A DNA stretch of 40,057 bases from GCA-2725625 sp964574215 (lineage in GTDB: Bacteria; Pseudomonadota; Alphaproteobacteria; Rhodospirillales; UBA2165). Under the pieces are notes generated by a model. The model saw nothing but the letters and a program-made list of their open reading frames with translations. It was not told the DNA's origin and did no database searches. The DNA lies in assembly GCA_964574215.1 (NCBI GenBank), contig CAZNLR010000044.1, positions 1-40,057 of the forward strand. Direction: 5' to 3'. Positions within the stretch are counted from its first letter, which is position 1, and every line of letters begins with the position of its first letter. Below, one piece after another: positions 24,364 to 32,960 of this stretch. The position numbers were made by a program, and so were the translations under genes.

Positions 24364-24801
24364 ATGGCCTATAAATTATATGTAGATACTGCAGCCAAAT
24401 GCGCTTTTATCAGGCATTATGACAATTTTGATGCGGGGGAAGGTACTTCGTCGATCAGGGACTTATGGGACAATCCCTTATACAAAAAAGGGATGAATAT
24501 TCTGCGCGATACAAGAGAGGTTCATCTACCGGAAGAACTCACCTTCGAGTTTTTTAAAAAAGTAGCCGAAAGAATCAAGCATCGTGATTCCATTTTATCT
24601 GCGGGGAGCAAATTCGCCTGGGTCGTTGGTAATGCGAAAGATTTTGGTTATGTGCATCGATGGTCGATTTCGTCACGGTTCGGGCAACATATCGAAAAGA
24701 AACCGTTCAGGGAATTCGATAAAGCGTTGGAATGGCTGTGCTTGCCCAAAGATATCAAAATAAATTTTCCTGATGATCCTGATTCAAATTCGACCCCTTA
24801 A
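24364..24801 (+). CDS. Hypothetical protein, SpoIIAA/STAS-like fold possible
   Basis: About 145 residues from ATG 24364; an upstream ATG at 24322 would add 14 residues but lies in AT-rich sequence and gives an unlikely N-end. The chain alternates strands and helices: A-Y-K-L-Y-V-D, C-A-F-I-R-H-Y-D-N, K-F-A-W-V-V-G-N, F-G-Y-V-H-R-W, then K-A-L-E-W-L-C-L at the C-terminus. That closing motif resembles SpoIIAA-like/STAS proteins, but the match is by eye only. No signal or membrane segment. Confidence 0.6.
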   Translation: MAYKLYVDTAAKCAFIRHYDNFDAGEGTSSIRDLWDNPLYKKGMNILRDTREVHLPEELTFEFFKKVAERIKHRDSILSAGSKFAWVVGNAKDFGYVHRWSISSRFGQHIEKKPFREFDKALEWLCLPKDIKINFPDDPDSNSTP

Positions 24802-24934
24802 GAAAATCTAACCATCCCGTTTATTAACGGCATTAGTTCGATCAAGAAGTGGTTAGTTATGCTGGTATATTATATTTTTTTAATATAAAAATACCTACAA
24901 TTTTTTTTCAGTAATTCTAATCCGAGAGATCAAA

Positions 24935-25333
24935 ATGGAATGGCACGCTGATTATAGTGTTGGCAATGAACAATTCGACGCCGATCATAAAATCATCTTC
25001 CAATTACTTAATAAATTTCGAGCGACCTCCCAGGCAGACATCGATGATGCTTTGGTGGCAACCGTCGTCGACGAATTGATCGAATACACGAAAAGACATT
25101 TCGAGAAGGAAGAGGACTTTATGAAAGATCTTCGCTACCCAGGACTGGTGGACCATGTTGCCGGTCACGATGAAATGATCAATACGCTTAACAGCTTGAA
25201 ATCACACAAGTCTACCGATCATATCGAATTTTCGAATGAGGTTGCCGATTTCGTCGACAGCTGGTGGGTGCAGCACATATTAGAGCACGATATGGCTTAC
25301 AAGCAGTACGTATTGGATGGAACGGCCGACTAA
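24935..25333 (+). CDS. Bacteriohemerythrin
   Basis: 132 residues forming a four-helix bundle with all seven expected di-iron ligands visible: H18 (F-D-A-D-H-K), H55 and E59 (H-F-E-K-E-E), H74 and H78 (V-D-H-V-A-G-H-D-E), H114 and D119 (H-I-L-E-H-D). Hemerythrins bind O2 reversibly in the cytoplasm and serve oxygen sensing, storage or delivery. An AGAG ribosome-binding site precedes ATG 24935. The upstream 130 bases are AT-rich, but no operator was identified. It is convergent with the small membrane protein at 25343. Confidence 0.93.
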   Translation: MEWHADYSVGNEQFDADHKIIFQLLNKFRATSQADIDDALVATVVDELIEYTKRHFEKEEDFMKDLRYPGLVDHVAGHDEMINTLNSLKSHKSTDHIEFSNEVADFVDSWWVQHILEHDMAYKQYVLDGTAD

Positions 25334-25342
25334 ATCGGCAGA

Positions 25343-25594
25343 TTATTTTGGCTTCATTTTTTTATGTGGCGTACCGGATATAACGCTGAAAAGCATCGCC
25401 CAACCCAGTAAGCCCAGCATTATCGTGACACCTAAAAACAGCCCGTAACGGCCGGAATATAAAAAGCCCGTCGCCGGTGCGGCAAGAGCCGTGACAATTA
25501 AAACAATCCTCAAAATGGGATGAATTTTGCCGCTGAGCCCGCCAAGCTGCTCAATGGTTTTCGCCAATGATGTGGATTGTGATTGATTTCGCAT
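25343..25594 (-). CDS. Small two-helix membrane protein, unknown
   Basis: 83 residues: a polar, possibly cytoplasmic N-end, two hydrophobic helices (about 27-45 and 50-70) and a lysine-rich tail (H-K-K-M-K-P-K). Positively charged ends suggest both termini are cytoplasmic. No family recognised. Convergent with the hemerythrin gene with 9 bases between the ends. Confidence 0.6.
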   Translation of the reverse strand: MRNQSQSTSLAKTIEQLGGLSGKIHPILRIVLIVTALAAPATGFLYSGRYGLFLGVTIMLGLLGWAMLFSVISGTPHKKMKPK

Positions 25595-25951
25595 CTGCGA
25601 CCGGCTCGGTATGGATGAAGCGTTCTACTGATTGCCCTATGCCATACATTTCAAATACCGGTCAACCGGTGATTTGCCGGGTTGAAAATTTCAATTTCCC
25701 GATTAAAAATTTCATCCTGTATCAATCCATTTCAAAAAAATTCGATGCGCCGAAAAAAGGTGCTAATTCACAAAATTTTTTATTGAAATCGTCGCCATTT
25801 TTGTCGAAATTAGAGTCGTAGAATTTTTCCGGAACCGTCGACAATTTAGCAATGAATTAGGAGATAGGCCAAACCCAGTGAGATCGCTAAATTACAGGTT
25901 TTGGAGTTTATAGGTTTCTCGATTTTCCGAATTAGATAAGATACTTTTACC
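25595..25951. other. Intergenic region, no gene seen
   Basis: About 357 bases, AT-rich toward the right. A plus-strand frame reaching 25821 is present but its peptide is low in charge pattern and unconvincing. The region should carry divergent promoters for the genes at 25343 and 25952; none can be fixed by eye. Confidence 0.5.
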
Positions 25952-26302
25952 ATGGTTGATGAAATTCAAAACGAAGAAGAATATTTCTACGGTGTCCTAA
26001 TTTTGAAGGATGAAAAATGGACACCTCACAGTAAATTTGATGCCAAAGGCTTGGGCGGCGCTTTGATGAAGGCCGAAGAACTGGATCATGTCGACGCGGG
26101 CCACGACGGCGTCAAAATTATGAAAATTCCGGCGAAACGTTCTCTAGGTGCTCACCCGGAAGAAGTGTGGATCAGCCCCAGCTTTAAGGCTAAGTCAGAA
26201 GCCAGAGCGGCGGCTGATCTCCGCTCCGGGGTCAAACAAACCAAACAGAACATGCAAGAGGCGCACGCTCAGAGAAAAGCGGATATTCGAAAAAGCAGTT
26301 GA
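25952..26302 (+). CDS. Hypothetical protein (116 aa)
   Basis: An acidic N-terminal half starting MVDEIQNEEEYFYGVLILKD, then a basic helical C-terminal half rich in Lys, Arg and Ala (residues 70-116). No signal peptide or membrane helix. The two-part charge pattern suggests a small domain plus a long helix, perhaps nucleic-acid or protein binding. No family recognised. Convergent with the CBS-domain gene. Confidence 0.6.
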   Translation: MVDEIQNEEEYFYGVLILKDEKWTPHSKFDAKGLGGALMKAEELDHVDAGHDGVKIMKIPAKRSLGAHPEEVWISPSFKAKSEARAAADLRSGVKQTKQNMQEAHAQRKADIRKSS

Positions 26303-26320
26303 GCCGCATTCTCCCGGTAG

Positions 26321-26734
26321 TTATTCGAGCAGGTGCCGCAAGATGTCACTGATGCTTATGATGCCGCTGACACTGCCGTCTTCTATGACCGGGACGTGGC
26401 GAATGTAATTGTCGCGCATGGTCTGGATAACGATATCGAGATCGGTATCCGGATTACACGCGGTGACCTGCTTCACGATAACATCGTTGATACGCACATT
26501 GGCTGCTTCACCGCCATAGCGGCCCATGGCGTTGACAATTTCTCTTTCCGAGATAACACCGGCAAATTTTTTATCCTGAGTATTTACGATCAAGACGCCG
26601 ATTTTCAATTCTGCCATGACACGCGCCGCAGAATAGAGCGTTTCGGCGCTGGAAATTGATTTGATGTCGCCGCTCTTTTCTTTAAGAAGTGCTTTAACTT
26701 TAACGCCTTTTGATTTTCCCTTTTGACCGAACAT
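26321..26734 (-). CDS. CBS-domain pair protein
   Basis: 137 residues made of two CBS motifs (about 20-75 and 85-137), showing G-V-L-I-V-x-x-x-x-K-F-A-G-V-I-S-E-R-E-I and H-V-P-V-I-E-D-G-S-V-S-G-I-I-S-I-S-D-I. This is a stand-alone Bateman module that binds adenosyl ligands and may regulate a partner in trans. A short lysine-rich N-end precedes it. No catalytic domain is attached. Confidence 0.92.
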   Translation of the reverse strand: MFGQKGKSKGVKVKALLKEKSGDIKSISSAETLYSAARVMAELKIGVLIVNTQDKKFAGVISEREIVNAMGRYGGEAANVRINDVIVKQVTACNPDTDLDIVIQTMRDNYIRHVPVIEDGSVSGIISISDILRHLLE

Positions 26735-26820
26735 GGTTGTTCTATGCCTCCCTATTTTAATAACAGTTTAGGCGCGGCGGGGCAGGAATGATAGACAGTT
26801 TTAATTAGGGGATTCCCTGG

Positions 26821-27303
26821 TCAAGAAGGCCGGCACAGGATGACGTTGACGTTTCGGATACTCATGACCAATTGACCTTCCTGGTTGGAGATTTCGGTCA
26901 GGGATTTGACGATACCCCGGTCTGGTTTGGATCGCGACCGGCGGGTTTCCATGACGGTGACCCGCACGGTCAAATTATCGCCGGGGCGGACCGGTGCGAG
27001 CCAACGAATGTCATCCAGCCCCGGAGAGGCGATGCTCGATTCCTCGGACAAAAACCGCTGGGCGTAAAGCCGCATCATCAAGCTGCCCGTGTACCAGCCA
27101 CTGGCGATCAACCCACCAAAGGGTCCAGCGTCGGCTTTGTCTCGATCCGTATGGATGAACTGGGGGTCGAAGGAACGGGCAAAGGCTACCATCTCCTCTT
27201 CCTCCGCCGCTACTTGACCCAGGGTGTAAACCGCCCCCCCTTCGTAATCTTCGAAATAACGAATCGTATCGGTTGATATAAAAGTCGGATCCTCGGAATC
27301 CAT
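26821..27303 (-). CDS. MaoC-like hot-dog dehydratase
   Basis: 160 residues with the hot-dog core and the (R)-hydratase signature: F-D-P-Q-F-I-H-T-D followed by G-P-F-G-G-L-I-A-S-G-W. The Asp and His of that motif (near residues 46 and 51) are the expected catalytic pair. It probably acts as an enoyl-CoA (R)-hydratase or related acyl-CoA enzyme in the cytoplasm. It starts 37 bases ahead of the radical SAM gene stop and on the same strand, so co-transcription with that gene is likely. Confidence 0.87.
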   Translation of the reverse strand: MDSEDPTFISTDTIRYFEDYEGGAVYTLGQVAAEEEEMVAFARSFDPQFIHTDRDKADAGPFGGLIASGWYTGSLMMRLYAQRFLSEESSIASPGLDDIRWLAPVRPGDNLTVRVTVMETRRSRSKPDRGIVKSLTEISNQEGQLVMSIRNVNVILCRPS

Positions 27304-27339
27304 ATTGTCCCCGGTCTGAGTTGGTTAGGATTTCATTGA

Positions 27340-28635
27340 CTATAAAGAATGGAAAGATGGGTCCGCCAACCTTTTTTTAGGCGGCGTTTCAAACGTGACG
27401 CCTTTGAATTTGACGCCCTTTGATTCTGCGTAGCGATAGGCGGCCTGGATTTCACTTTGGTCTGGGCGGCGGGCTAGGGATTCGTATTTCGGTTGGTATC
27501 TGGGGCTAACCGGATTGGTAAATGTGTCCGGGTGGTACTGATCCATCATATTTATGGGAACCTCCGGCATATGATCCGCCACCCAGTCGATTACCGGATA
27601 GGTGCAGCATTCCAGGTGGTTAGGCATGATCAAATGCCGAATAGTGGCATCTTCCCGCCAATTTTCGATCAACCGGAAGTTTTCCGTCACCGTTTCCCAA
27701 TAATGGGGTGTTCTGGCCACGGAGATGGCGCACCGCCCCGGACCGAACTTGAAGTCCGGCAGCCATACGTCCATCAGCAAGCGGAGAATTTTCATGGCCT
27801 CGGCGGAGGCGAAAAAATTGCTGTTCCAGAGCATGGGTGCATTGAACTCATCTAGGTAGAGTCCGTTCGCCGTTGGGCCAATTTTTTCAGGATGCCGCCG
27901 AAATAAATAATCATTTTTGACTGGCAAGGCCCGAGATAAATCTTCCCGGGGCGGTATCGTCAAATCGTCGGCGAGAAGCGAAATTGCCTCCACGATATTG
28001 TGGAGATGAATGATCGGATCGCCACCGACCCAATTGATGTTATGGCAGCCTTCCATGCGCAGCAGCCAGGCCATGGTGGCCAGGGTTCTCGGCGTTACCC
28101 ACGCACCATTGTCCTTGTCCGTTGAGATGTCACCGTTCTGGCAGAAGGCGCAGCGCATGTTGCATGAGGTAAAAAAAATTGTGCCCGACCCCATGTTTCC
28201 CCGATAGATCAATTCCTCTCCCGTATGGTGAAAGTAGGTGCTGACGCGCGTGCCATGATCTAATTTACAAGTTCCGAGCTTGGCCCCGGTGTTTCTGTCG
28301 ACGCCGCAATCCCAAGCACAGAAATTGCACTTCCGGAGCATACGCCGGCACATTTCATTACAAAGGTCCAGAAGGTGAGGCCGCTTGGCCGCCGGGCCTA
28401 GTTCCTCTTTTCCATTGCGGATCGCCGACCAGCGTTTAAGGAAACGCTCGGTACGATCATCCAACGTGTTCCAGAGATCATCTTCATCGCTTCGTTCCAG
28501 TTCGATGGCTACCGGTATGGTGCAGGCGATCCTGAATTTGGCGGGTTGCCGGTTTTCGGCGACCTCGCGATACCATCGGAGTCTTTTACTCAGATTCGGG
28601 TCGGACCAAACCCATAAATCATCAAACTCAGGCAT
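27340..28635 (-). CDS. PflX-like radical SAM protein
   Basis: 431 residues. The radical SAM [4Fe-4S] motif is C158-N-M-R-C162-A-F-C165-Q-N, preceded by a second cysteine-rich N-terminal block (C92, C96, C103, C106, C110, C123) and followed by W-V-G-G-D-P. This arrangement resembles COG1313-type proteins (PflX), annotated as uncharacterised pyruvate-formate-lyase-activating homologues. COG1313 proteins are normally shorter, so the N-terminal extension of about 90 residues is unusual. No glycyl-radical enzyme is in the window. The substrate is unknown. Confidence 0.85.
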   Translation of the reverse strand: MPEFDDLWVWSDPNLSKRLRWYREVAENRQPAKFRIACTIPVAIELERSDEDDLWNTLDDRTERFLKRWSAIRNGKEELGPAAKRPHLLDLCNEMCRRMLRKCNFCAWDCGVDRNTGAKLGTCKLDHGTRVSTYFHHTGEELIYRGNMGSGTIFFTSCNMRCAFCQNGDISTDKDNGAWVTPRTLATMAWLLRMEGCHNINWVGGDPIIHLHNIVEAISLLADDLTIPPREDLSRALPVKNDYLFRRHPEKIGPTANGLYLDEFNAPMLWNSNFFASAEAMKILRLLMDVWLPDFKFGPGRCAISVARTPHYWETVTENFRLIENWREDATIRHLIMPNHLECCTYPVIDWVADHMPEVPINMMDQYHPDTFTNPVSPRYQPKYESLARRPDQSEIQAAYRYAESKGVKFKGVTFETPPKKRLADPSFHSL

Positions 28636-28789
28636 AACAATCGATCACCTCGCCCACACCGGTGGAGTAATCATTTTACACCTGATCGCTTTCAATGACC
28701 GCCATTGTTTTTTTTCAGCTTCACGCTAGTTTGGTTTGTTGCCAATTCTAATCCTTCGACTTTTCATCCAATCAAAGCACCTTAGACTT

Positions 28790-29689
28790 ATGATCAACAA
28801 GATATCAGCGAAACAAGCGATGATCGGCGGAGGATTGTGCGCCCTTATTATGGGAGGGTTTATCGTCATTTCCCGGTTTGGCGTGCGCGATGCCTTCAAT
28901 GAAGGGGATCTCACTTTTTTCCGATATTTGTCCGGATTACTATTGTTCCCCATTTTCTGGCGCCTGGATATGAAAACGCTGGGCGGCATAGGATGGATGA
29001 AAGCGATCTTCCTGACCGCGTGCGCAGGTTGGCCTTTTAACATGTTCATTATGAATGGATTTAACTACGCCCCGGCATCTCACGGCGCGGTTTTCGGGCC
29101 GGGCACCATGCCCATGTTTACGGCAATTCTTAGCTGGTTAATTTTACAGGATCGGCTAGGGCTCTATCGCAGTGGCGGTTTGGCGGCGTTGATGATTGGG
29201 CTGTTGATGCTGGGTGGGGGCGGCATTATCGAAAGCGGACCGGGCGCCTGGATCGGCGACCTTAACTTTTTGGGCGGGGCATTTTTATGGGCCTGCTTCG
29301 CCGTTGCAGTTCGTTTGTGGGGAATCGATCCGGTGCAGGCAATCGCCGTTGTCGGAGTGCTCAGTCTGGTATCTTTTACGCCCATCTATTTCGTGTTTTA
29401 TGATAACGTTTTTCTCACGGCTGACGCAGTCAGTTTGTCCATACAAATATTCTACCAAGGATTGCTGGTCGGAATTTTCGCCGTTTTGTTTTTTACCGTC
29501 GGGGTCAAAATTCTTGGCCCGACAAAAATAGCCCTCTTTATTTCCCTGGTGCCGGTTATCGGCACGCTTTTGGGCATTCCAATACTCGGCGAATACCCTG
29601 GCTTGATCGAGACCACAGGTATTGTCGTCGTCGTTCTCGGCATGATTGCCGCGATGGGTGTACGCCCGCGGATGTTGGCTGTTGATTAA
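28790..29689 (+). CDS. EamA/DMT-family transporter
   Basis: About 299 residues from ATG 28790; the frame opens earlier at TTG 28736 but the added residues are not typical. It has ten predicted transmembrane helices in two EamA repeats, with the repeat marks G-P-G-T-M-P-M-F-T-A and G-P-T-K-I-A-L-F-I-S-L-V-P-V-I-G. DMT exporters move small metabolites out across the inner membrane; the substrate is not visible. Upstream is the divergent radical SAM gene and downstream, 62 bases on, the alkylsulfatase-like gene on the same strand. Confidence 0.9.
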   Translation: MINKISAKQAMIGGGLCALIMGGFIVISRFGVRDAFNEGDLTFFRYLSGLLLFPIFWRLDMKTLGGIGWMKAIFLTACAGWPFNMFIMNGFNYAPASHGAVFGPGTMPMFTAILSWLILQDRLGLYRSGGLAALMIGLLMLGGGGIIESGPGAWIGDLNFLGGAFLWACFAVAVRLWGIDPVQAIAVVGVLSLVSFTPIYFVFYDNVFLTADAVSLSIQIFYQGLLVGIFAVLFFTVGVKILGPTKIALFISLVPVIGTLLGIPILGEYPGLIETTGIVVVVLGMIAAMGVRPRMLAVD

Positions 29690-29751
29690 ATTGCAGAAAA
29701 GCCCAAACTGCCGGAAAGATTTACTTTTGGCTCTCTATGAAAGGCCCGACC

Positions 29752-31434
29752 ATGAATAAGCCTGCCACCGTCCATCCCGATCTCAAGGCGCATGATGCCA
29801 AAATGGAATCCCGGGTCATCACGCTCAACGGATATATTCATACGGCATATGCCTATTCACCATCGAACGCGACGATGATCGAAGGGGATGACGGTGTCAT
29901 ACTGGTCGATACTTTGCCGACCATTGAATTCGCCGAACCCGTCGTGGAAGAGTATAAGAAGATTACCGACAAGCCGATCAAGGCGGTCATTTATACCCAT
30001 GTGCATCCCGACCATATCAGCGGTGTCCGCGCTTTTGTCAGCGAAGAAGAGGTCGAGGCGGGCACAGTTGAAATTATCGCCCTCGACGATCTGGTGCCGT
30101 CCTTGGTGAGGGATAGCGGCGTCCTGGCGCCGGTGCTTGCCCGCCGGGCCATGTATACATTCGGTTTTCAACTTCCTCTCAACGACGAAGGCAATGTGAG
30201 TACGGGCTGCGGCCCTGCCAACATTCCCGGGCGGCGGAGCTTTATTGCGCCCAGCCGGACCTTCAGCGAAAAACTGGAAATCGAGATTTGCGGCGTGAAG
30301 CTGGAACTCTATCACGTGCCGAGCGAAACCGAGGACCAGGTTGTCGTCTGGTTGCCCGACGATAAGGTTTTAATCTCCGCCGACGTCCTGCAGGGGCAGA
30401 CCTTTCCCAATATTTATGCACTGCGGGGAACGTCGTTCCGCGACCCCATGACCTGGGTCAACGGTATCGACCGCTTGCGGCGAATGGAGCCGGAAACACT
30501 GATCCCCCATCACGGCCCGCCCGTGGAAGGCGCCGGCAATGTCGAAGATGTCCTCACGGCCTATCGGGATTCCATGCAATACCTGCACGACCAGACAGTA
30601 CGGCGCATGAACCAGGGCTATACGCCCGAAGAAATCATGGCGGAGATTACCATGCCGCCCCACCTGGCCAGCCATGAATGGCTGGGTGAATATTACGGCA
30701 GCTATAAGCATTCGGCGCCGTCCATCTACAGCGGTTATGTCGGCTGGTACGATGGCGATCCCGTCAATCTCGATCCCAAACCCCGGACCGAACGCGCCCG
30801 GAATTACGTCGAGTTGATGGGTGGCCGGGATCAGGTTCTGGCTAAAGCGCAAGAAGCAATGGATGCGGGTGATCATCAATGGGCTGCCGAAATCGCCACC
30901 TGGATCGTCAAAGCGGATACAAGCGACACCGAAGCAAAGCAGTTGAAAGCCGATGCGCTCCGCCAATGGGCCTATGCCCAGAAAAATATCAACTGGCGTA
31001 ACTGGGCGCTGACCACGGCGCTGGAATTGGAGGATGCCTTGAAACCGCCCAAAGGCATGCCCTTCGGTGGGCCCGATTCACTGCGTAACTTTCCGGCCAA
31101 ATCTCTGCTGCGCTTGATGACCGTTCGACTGCGCGCCGAAGACTGCATGGAGATGGCTCGGACGGTCACCTTTAACGTCACCGATACCGGAGAGACCTGC
31201 GCCCTGGAAATCCGGCGGGGGGTCTGCCAGTTCCATCCCGGTGCGCCGAGATCTCAGGACATTTCGATCCAATTCGAGAGGTCGTTTTTGACGCAAATCT
31301 TCTTGGGCCAAACCACCTATGGCGACGGTATCGCCGACGGCTCGGCCCGGATCGACGGCGATAAATCTGATTTTGAGGAATTTATATCCATGTTCGAGCA
31401 ACCCAGCATGGAGATGGCGATAACCGTGCGATAA
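29752..31434 (+). CDS. Alkylsulfatase-like metallo-beta-lactamase fold hydrolase
   Basis: About 560 residues from ATG 29752, which has GAAAGG upstream; ATG 29737 is possible but has no such site. Zinc-site motif T-H-V-H-P-D-H (87-93 of the long form), then the class III sulfatase dimerisation helices (M-N-Q-G-Y-T-P-E-E-I-M) and a C-terminal SCP2-like domain. This is the SdsA1/BDS1 layout, which hydrolyses primary alkyl sulfates such as SDS by C-O cleavage. Classic members are exported; this one has no visible signal peptide, so it may be cytoplasmic or act on another ester. It converges on the dehalogenase-like gene with about 7 bases between the ends. Confidence 0.87.
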   Translation: MNKPATVHPDLKAHDAKMESRVITLNGYIHTAYAYSPSNATMIEGDDGVILVDTLPTIEFAEPVVEEYKKITDKPIKAVIYTHVHPDHISGVRAFVSEEEVEAGTVEIIALDDLVPSLVRDSGVLAPVLARRAMYTFGFQLPLNDEGNVSTGCGPANIPGRRSFIAPSRTFSEKLEIEICGVKLELYHVPSETEDQVVVWLPDDKVLISADVLQGQTFPNIYALRGTSFRDPMTWVNGIDRLRRMEPETLIPHHGPPVEGAGNVEDVLTAYRDSMQYLHDQTVRRMNQGYTPEEIMAEITMPPHLASHEWLGEYYGSYKHSAPSIYSGYVGWYDGDPVNLDPKPRTERARNYVELMGGRDQVLAKAQEAMDAGDHQWAAEIATWIVKADTSDTEAKQLKADALRQWAYAQKNINWRNWALTTALELEDALKPPKGMPFGGPDSLRNFPAKSLLRLMTVRLRAEDCMEMARTVTFNVTDTGETCALEIRRGVCQFHPGAPRSQDISIQFERSFLTQIFLGQTTYGDGIADGSARIDGDKSDFEEFISMFEQPSMEMAITVR

Positions 31435-31441
31435 GGCCGGA

Positions 31442-32416
31442 CTATCCCGTCCCGAGAACTTTTTCCTCGTCCTCGATAAACCATGACGGTGTGCGGTAAC
31501 CGGCCCGTTTGCGCTTTTTCATGAGGGTTTTGTAGATCGTGATTCTGTCGGGGTCGCGATTTTCCCGATGCATGTACGGGCACACATCGACACAGATATG
31601 GCAGTACTCATCCCGGAAACGGGAGGCTTCGTAACAGGTGGCGGTATCGACCTGCCAGCGCTTGATGTCCTCGGTGACGATGAAGTCATCGGCCGCCCGG
31701 ATGGCGCCCGGCGGGCAGTTCTGTTCGCAGATTCGGCAGGTCTCACAGGTTTTCTGAACGCCGAATATATTTGGCGCGTCGGCTATAACCGGCGCATCGG
31801 TGACAACGAAGCCGGGCCGGAACCCGGCGCCGAACTGGGGGTGAATCAGGCTGCCGTGCTTGCCCAGTTCCCCCATGCCGCAAGCGTATAGGGCGGGAAT
31901 GGCCTGGATATGACTGCATCCGTTGTGATCGGCGATGGCTGAAAAACCCAGGTCGCGGATATATTCGGCCAACTCGGTGGAGACGCGGGCGCATTCCACA
32001 TAGACTTCGAATGCTCCGACCTCGACGGCCAGTGCGCCTTCCAGCACCTGGGCGTAATCCTCAGCGACGATCAAGGAAATTATGTAGCGCTGCTCGAATT
32101 CCGAACCGACATTGATCATAATCGGGGTCAATTCGGCAAAGCCGACGTCGGAGGCGCCGATCTCCAACCCCTTCGTTTCGATCAGCTTGGTCAGATGAGT
32201 TGGATCGTCGCCTTCGGGCTGCGCGTCGTTAACCGGTCCGTCCCGCCGTGGCGTATAGGCCATCCACCGTCCCATACATTCATGGAGGTCGAACTTCTCG
32301 CCCTTGGGGCTGTCGGCACGGTAAAACGGGACTTCCGCCAAACCTTTCCGCTCCTTGATCTCACAAACCAGCGGATCATCGGGCCCGCCCAATCGATATT
32401 CGGAAATTCCTATCAT
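31442..32416 (-). CDS. Reductive dehalogenase-like Fe-S protein 2
   Basis: 324 residues from ATG 32416; a TTG at 32446 would add 10. It has the catalytic-domain pattern of reductive dehalogenases, G-M-G-E-L-G-K-H-G-S-L-I-H-P-Q-F-G, followed by F-R-P-G-F-V-V-T-D. Two [4Fe-4S] motifs follow: C234-x2-C237-x2-C240-x3-C244 and C282-x2-C285-x3-C289, with C271 as a possible fourth ligand (long-form numbering). It lacks the Tat signal and the length (about 450-500) of respiratory RdhA, and also resembles QueG-like cobalamin enzymes. A cofactor role for cobalamin is inferred, not seen. It is 324 residues, exactly the length of its paralogue. Confidence 0.8.
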   Translation of the reverse strand: MIGISEYRLGGPDDPLVCEIKERKGLAEVPFYRADSPKGEKFDLHECMGRWMAYTPRRDGPVNDAQPEGDDPTHLTKLIETKGLEIGASDVGFAELTPIMINVGSEFEQRYIISLIVAEDYAQVLEGALAVEVGAFEVYVECARVSTELAEYIRDLGFSAIADHNGCSHIQAIPALYACGMGELGKHGSLIHPQFGAGFRPGFVVTDAPVIADAPNIFGVQKTCETCRICEQNCPPGAIRAADDFIVTEDIKRWQVDTATCYEASRFRDEYCHICVDVCPYMHRENRDPDRITIYKTLMKKRKRAGYRTPSWFIEDEEKVLGTG

Positions 32417-32516
32417 GGGAGAAGCGTACGGCTTTCGATTCCCCAAGGCAAGTCGGCCGATAATCGGCAGAATCAGAAAAGTTGTTTGCTGATGAAAATA
32501 AAATTAAGGGTGGTTA

Positions 32517-32717
32517 CTAGGTGTCGAGTTGGCCGTCTTCTTCCGCCTGACTCTTTTTGCGGTAGTACATGTAATACATAATGGCGGCGAGGAACGCCAG
32601 AAACAGGCCTACCCATTCCATATAGACAGTCCAAACAGGCGCCGACTTCATGACGTCAATAACTATTATGAACCCCAAGGCAAGGGCCACTAATATACAA
32701 CCGACAACTTTGTCCAT
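32517..32717 (-). CDS. Small two-helix membrane protein, possible dehalogenase anchor
   Basis: 66 residues: helix 1 about 5-24, helix 2 about 33-52, then a charged tail (Y-Y-R-K-K-S-Q-A-E-E-D). GAGGAGA precedes its ATG at 32717. It sits between the two dehalogenase-like genes on the same strand. Membrane anchors of RdhA (RdhB, about 90-100 residues, three helices) occupy this position in dehalogenation loci; this protein is smaller and no sequence match to RdhB is claimed. Confidence 0.65.
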   Translation of the reverse strand: MDKVVGCILVALALGFIIVIDVMKSAPVWTVYMEWVGLFLAFLAAIMYYMYYRKKSQAEEDGQLDT

Positions 32718-32789
32718 CTATCTCCTCCCCAGACACGTAATCTACGAGTATGGATAGTCTCTGAGTCGTGCAATAAATAACAAAGTAAA

Positions 32790-32808
32790 TACTAACAAAA
32801 AGTTAGTA
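32790..32808. promoter_or_regulatory. Perfect short inverted repeat upstream of small membrane gene
   Basis: TACTAAC-AAAAA-GTTAGTA is a perfect 7-bp inverted repeat with a 5-base loop in AT-rich sequence, between the two small membrane genes. It could be an operator or a weak attenuator; no T-tract follows on the minus strand. Confidence 0.35.
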
Positions 32809-32832
32809 TATCGGCAAATAAGTTCTAAATAT

Positions 32833-32937
32833 TCACCGGGGGAACCAATGGGGGTACAGAGTAAACAGTATATAAAAAACAACTAAAGCGATTGTAGGAA
32901 CTGCCAGGCCAATGACTTTTAGACGATCACGCTTCAT
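32833..32937 (-). CDS. 34-residue single-helix membrane microprotein
   Basis: From ATG 32937 the peptide is MKRDRLKVIG followed by a hydrophobic helix (about residues 9-27) and P-H-W-F-P-R before a TGA. An alternative ATG at 32952 would add five residues. It starts 24 bases after the stop of dehalogenase-like protein 1 on the same strand. The basic N-end and single helix predict an inner-membrane anchor with N-in topology. The case rests on composition and position; no family recognised. Confidence 0.5.
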   Translation of the reverse strand: MKRDRLKVIGLAVPTIALVVFYILFTLYPHWFPR

Positions 32938-32960
32938 TCTGTTCACATGCATATTTGTTG

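Noticed and set aside
25567..25821. 84-codon plus-strand frame
   Set aside because: Overlaps the start of the small membrane gene at 25594 and its peptide lacks any domain-like pattern.
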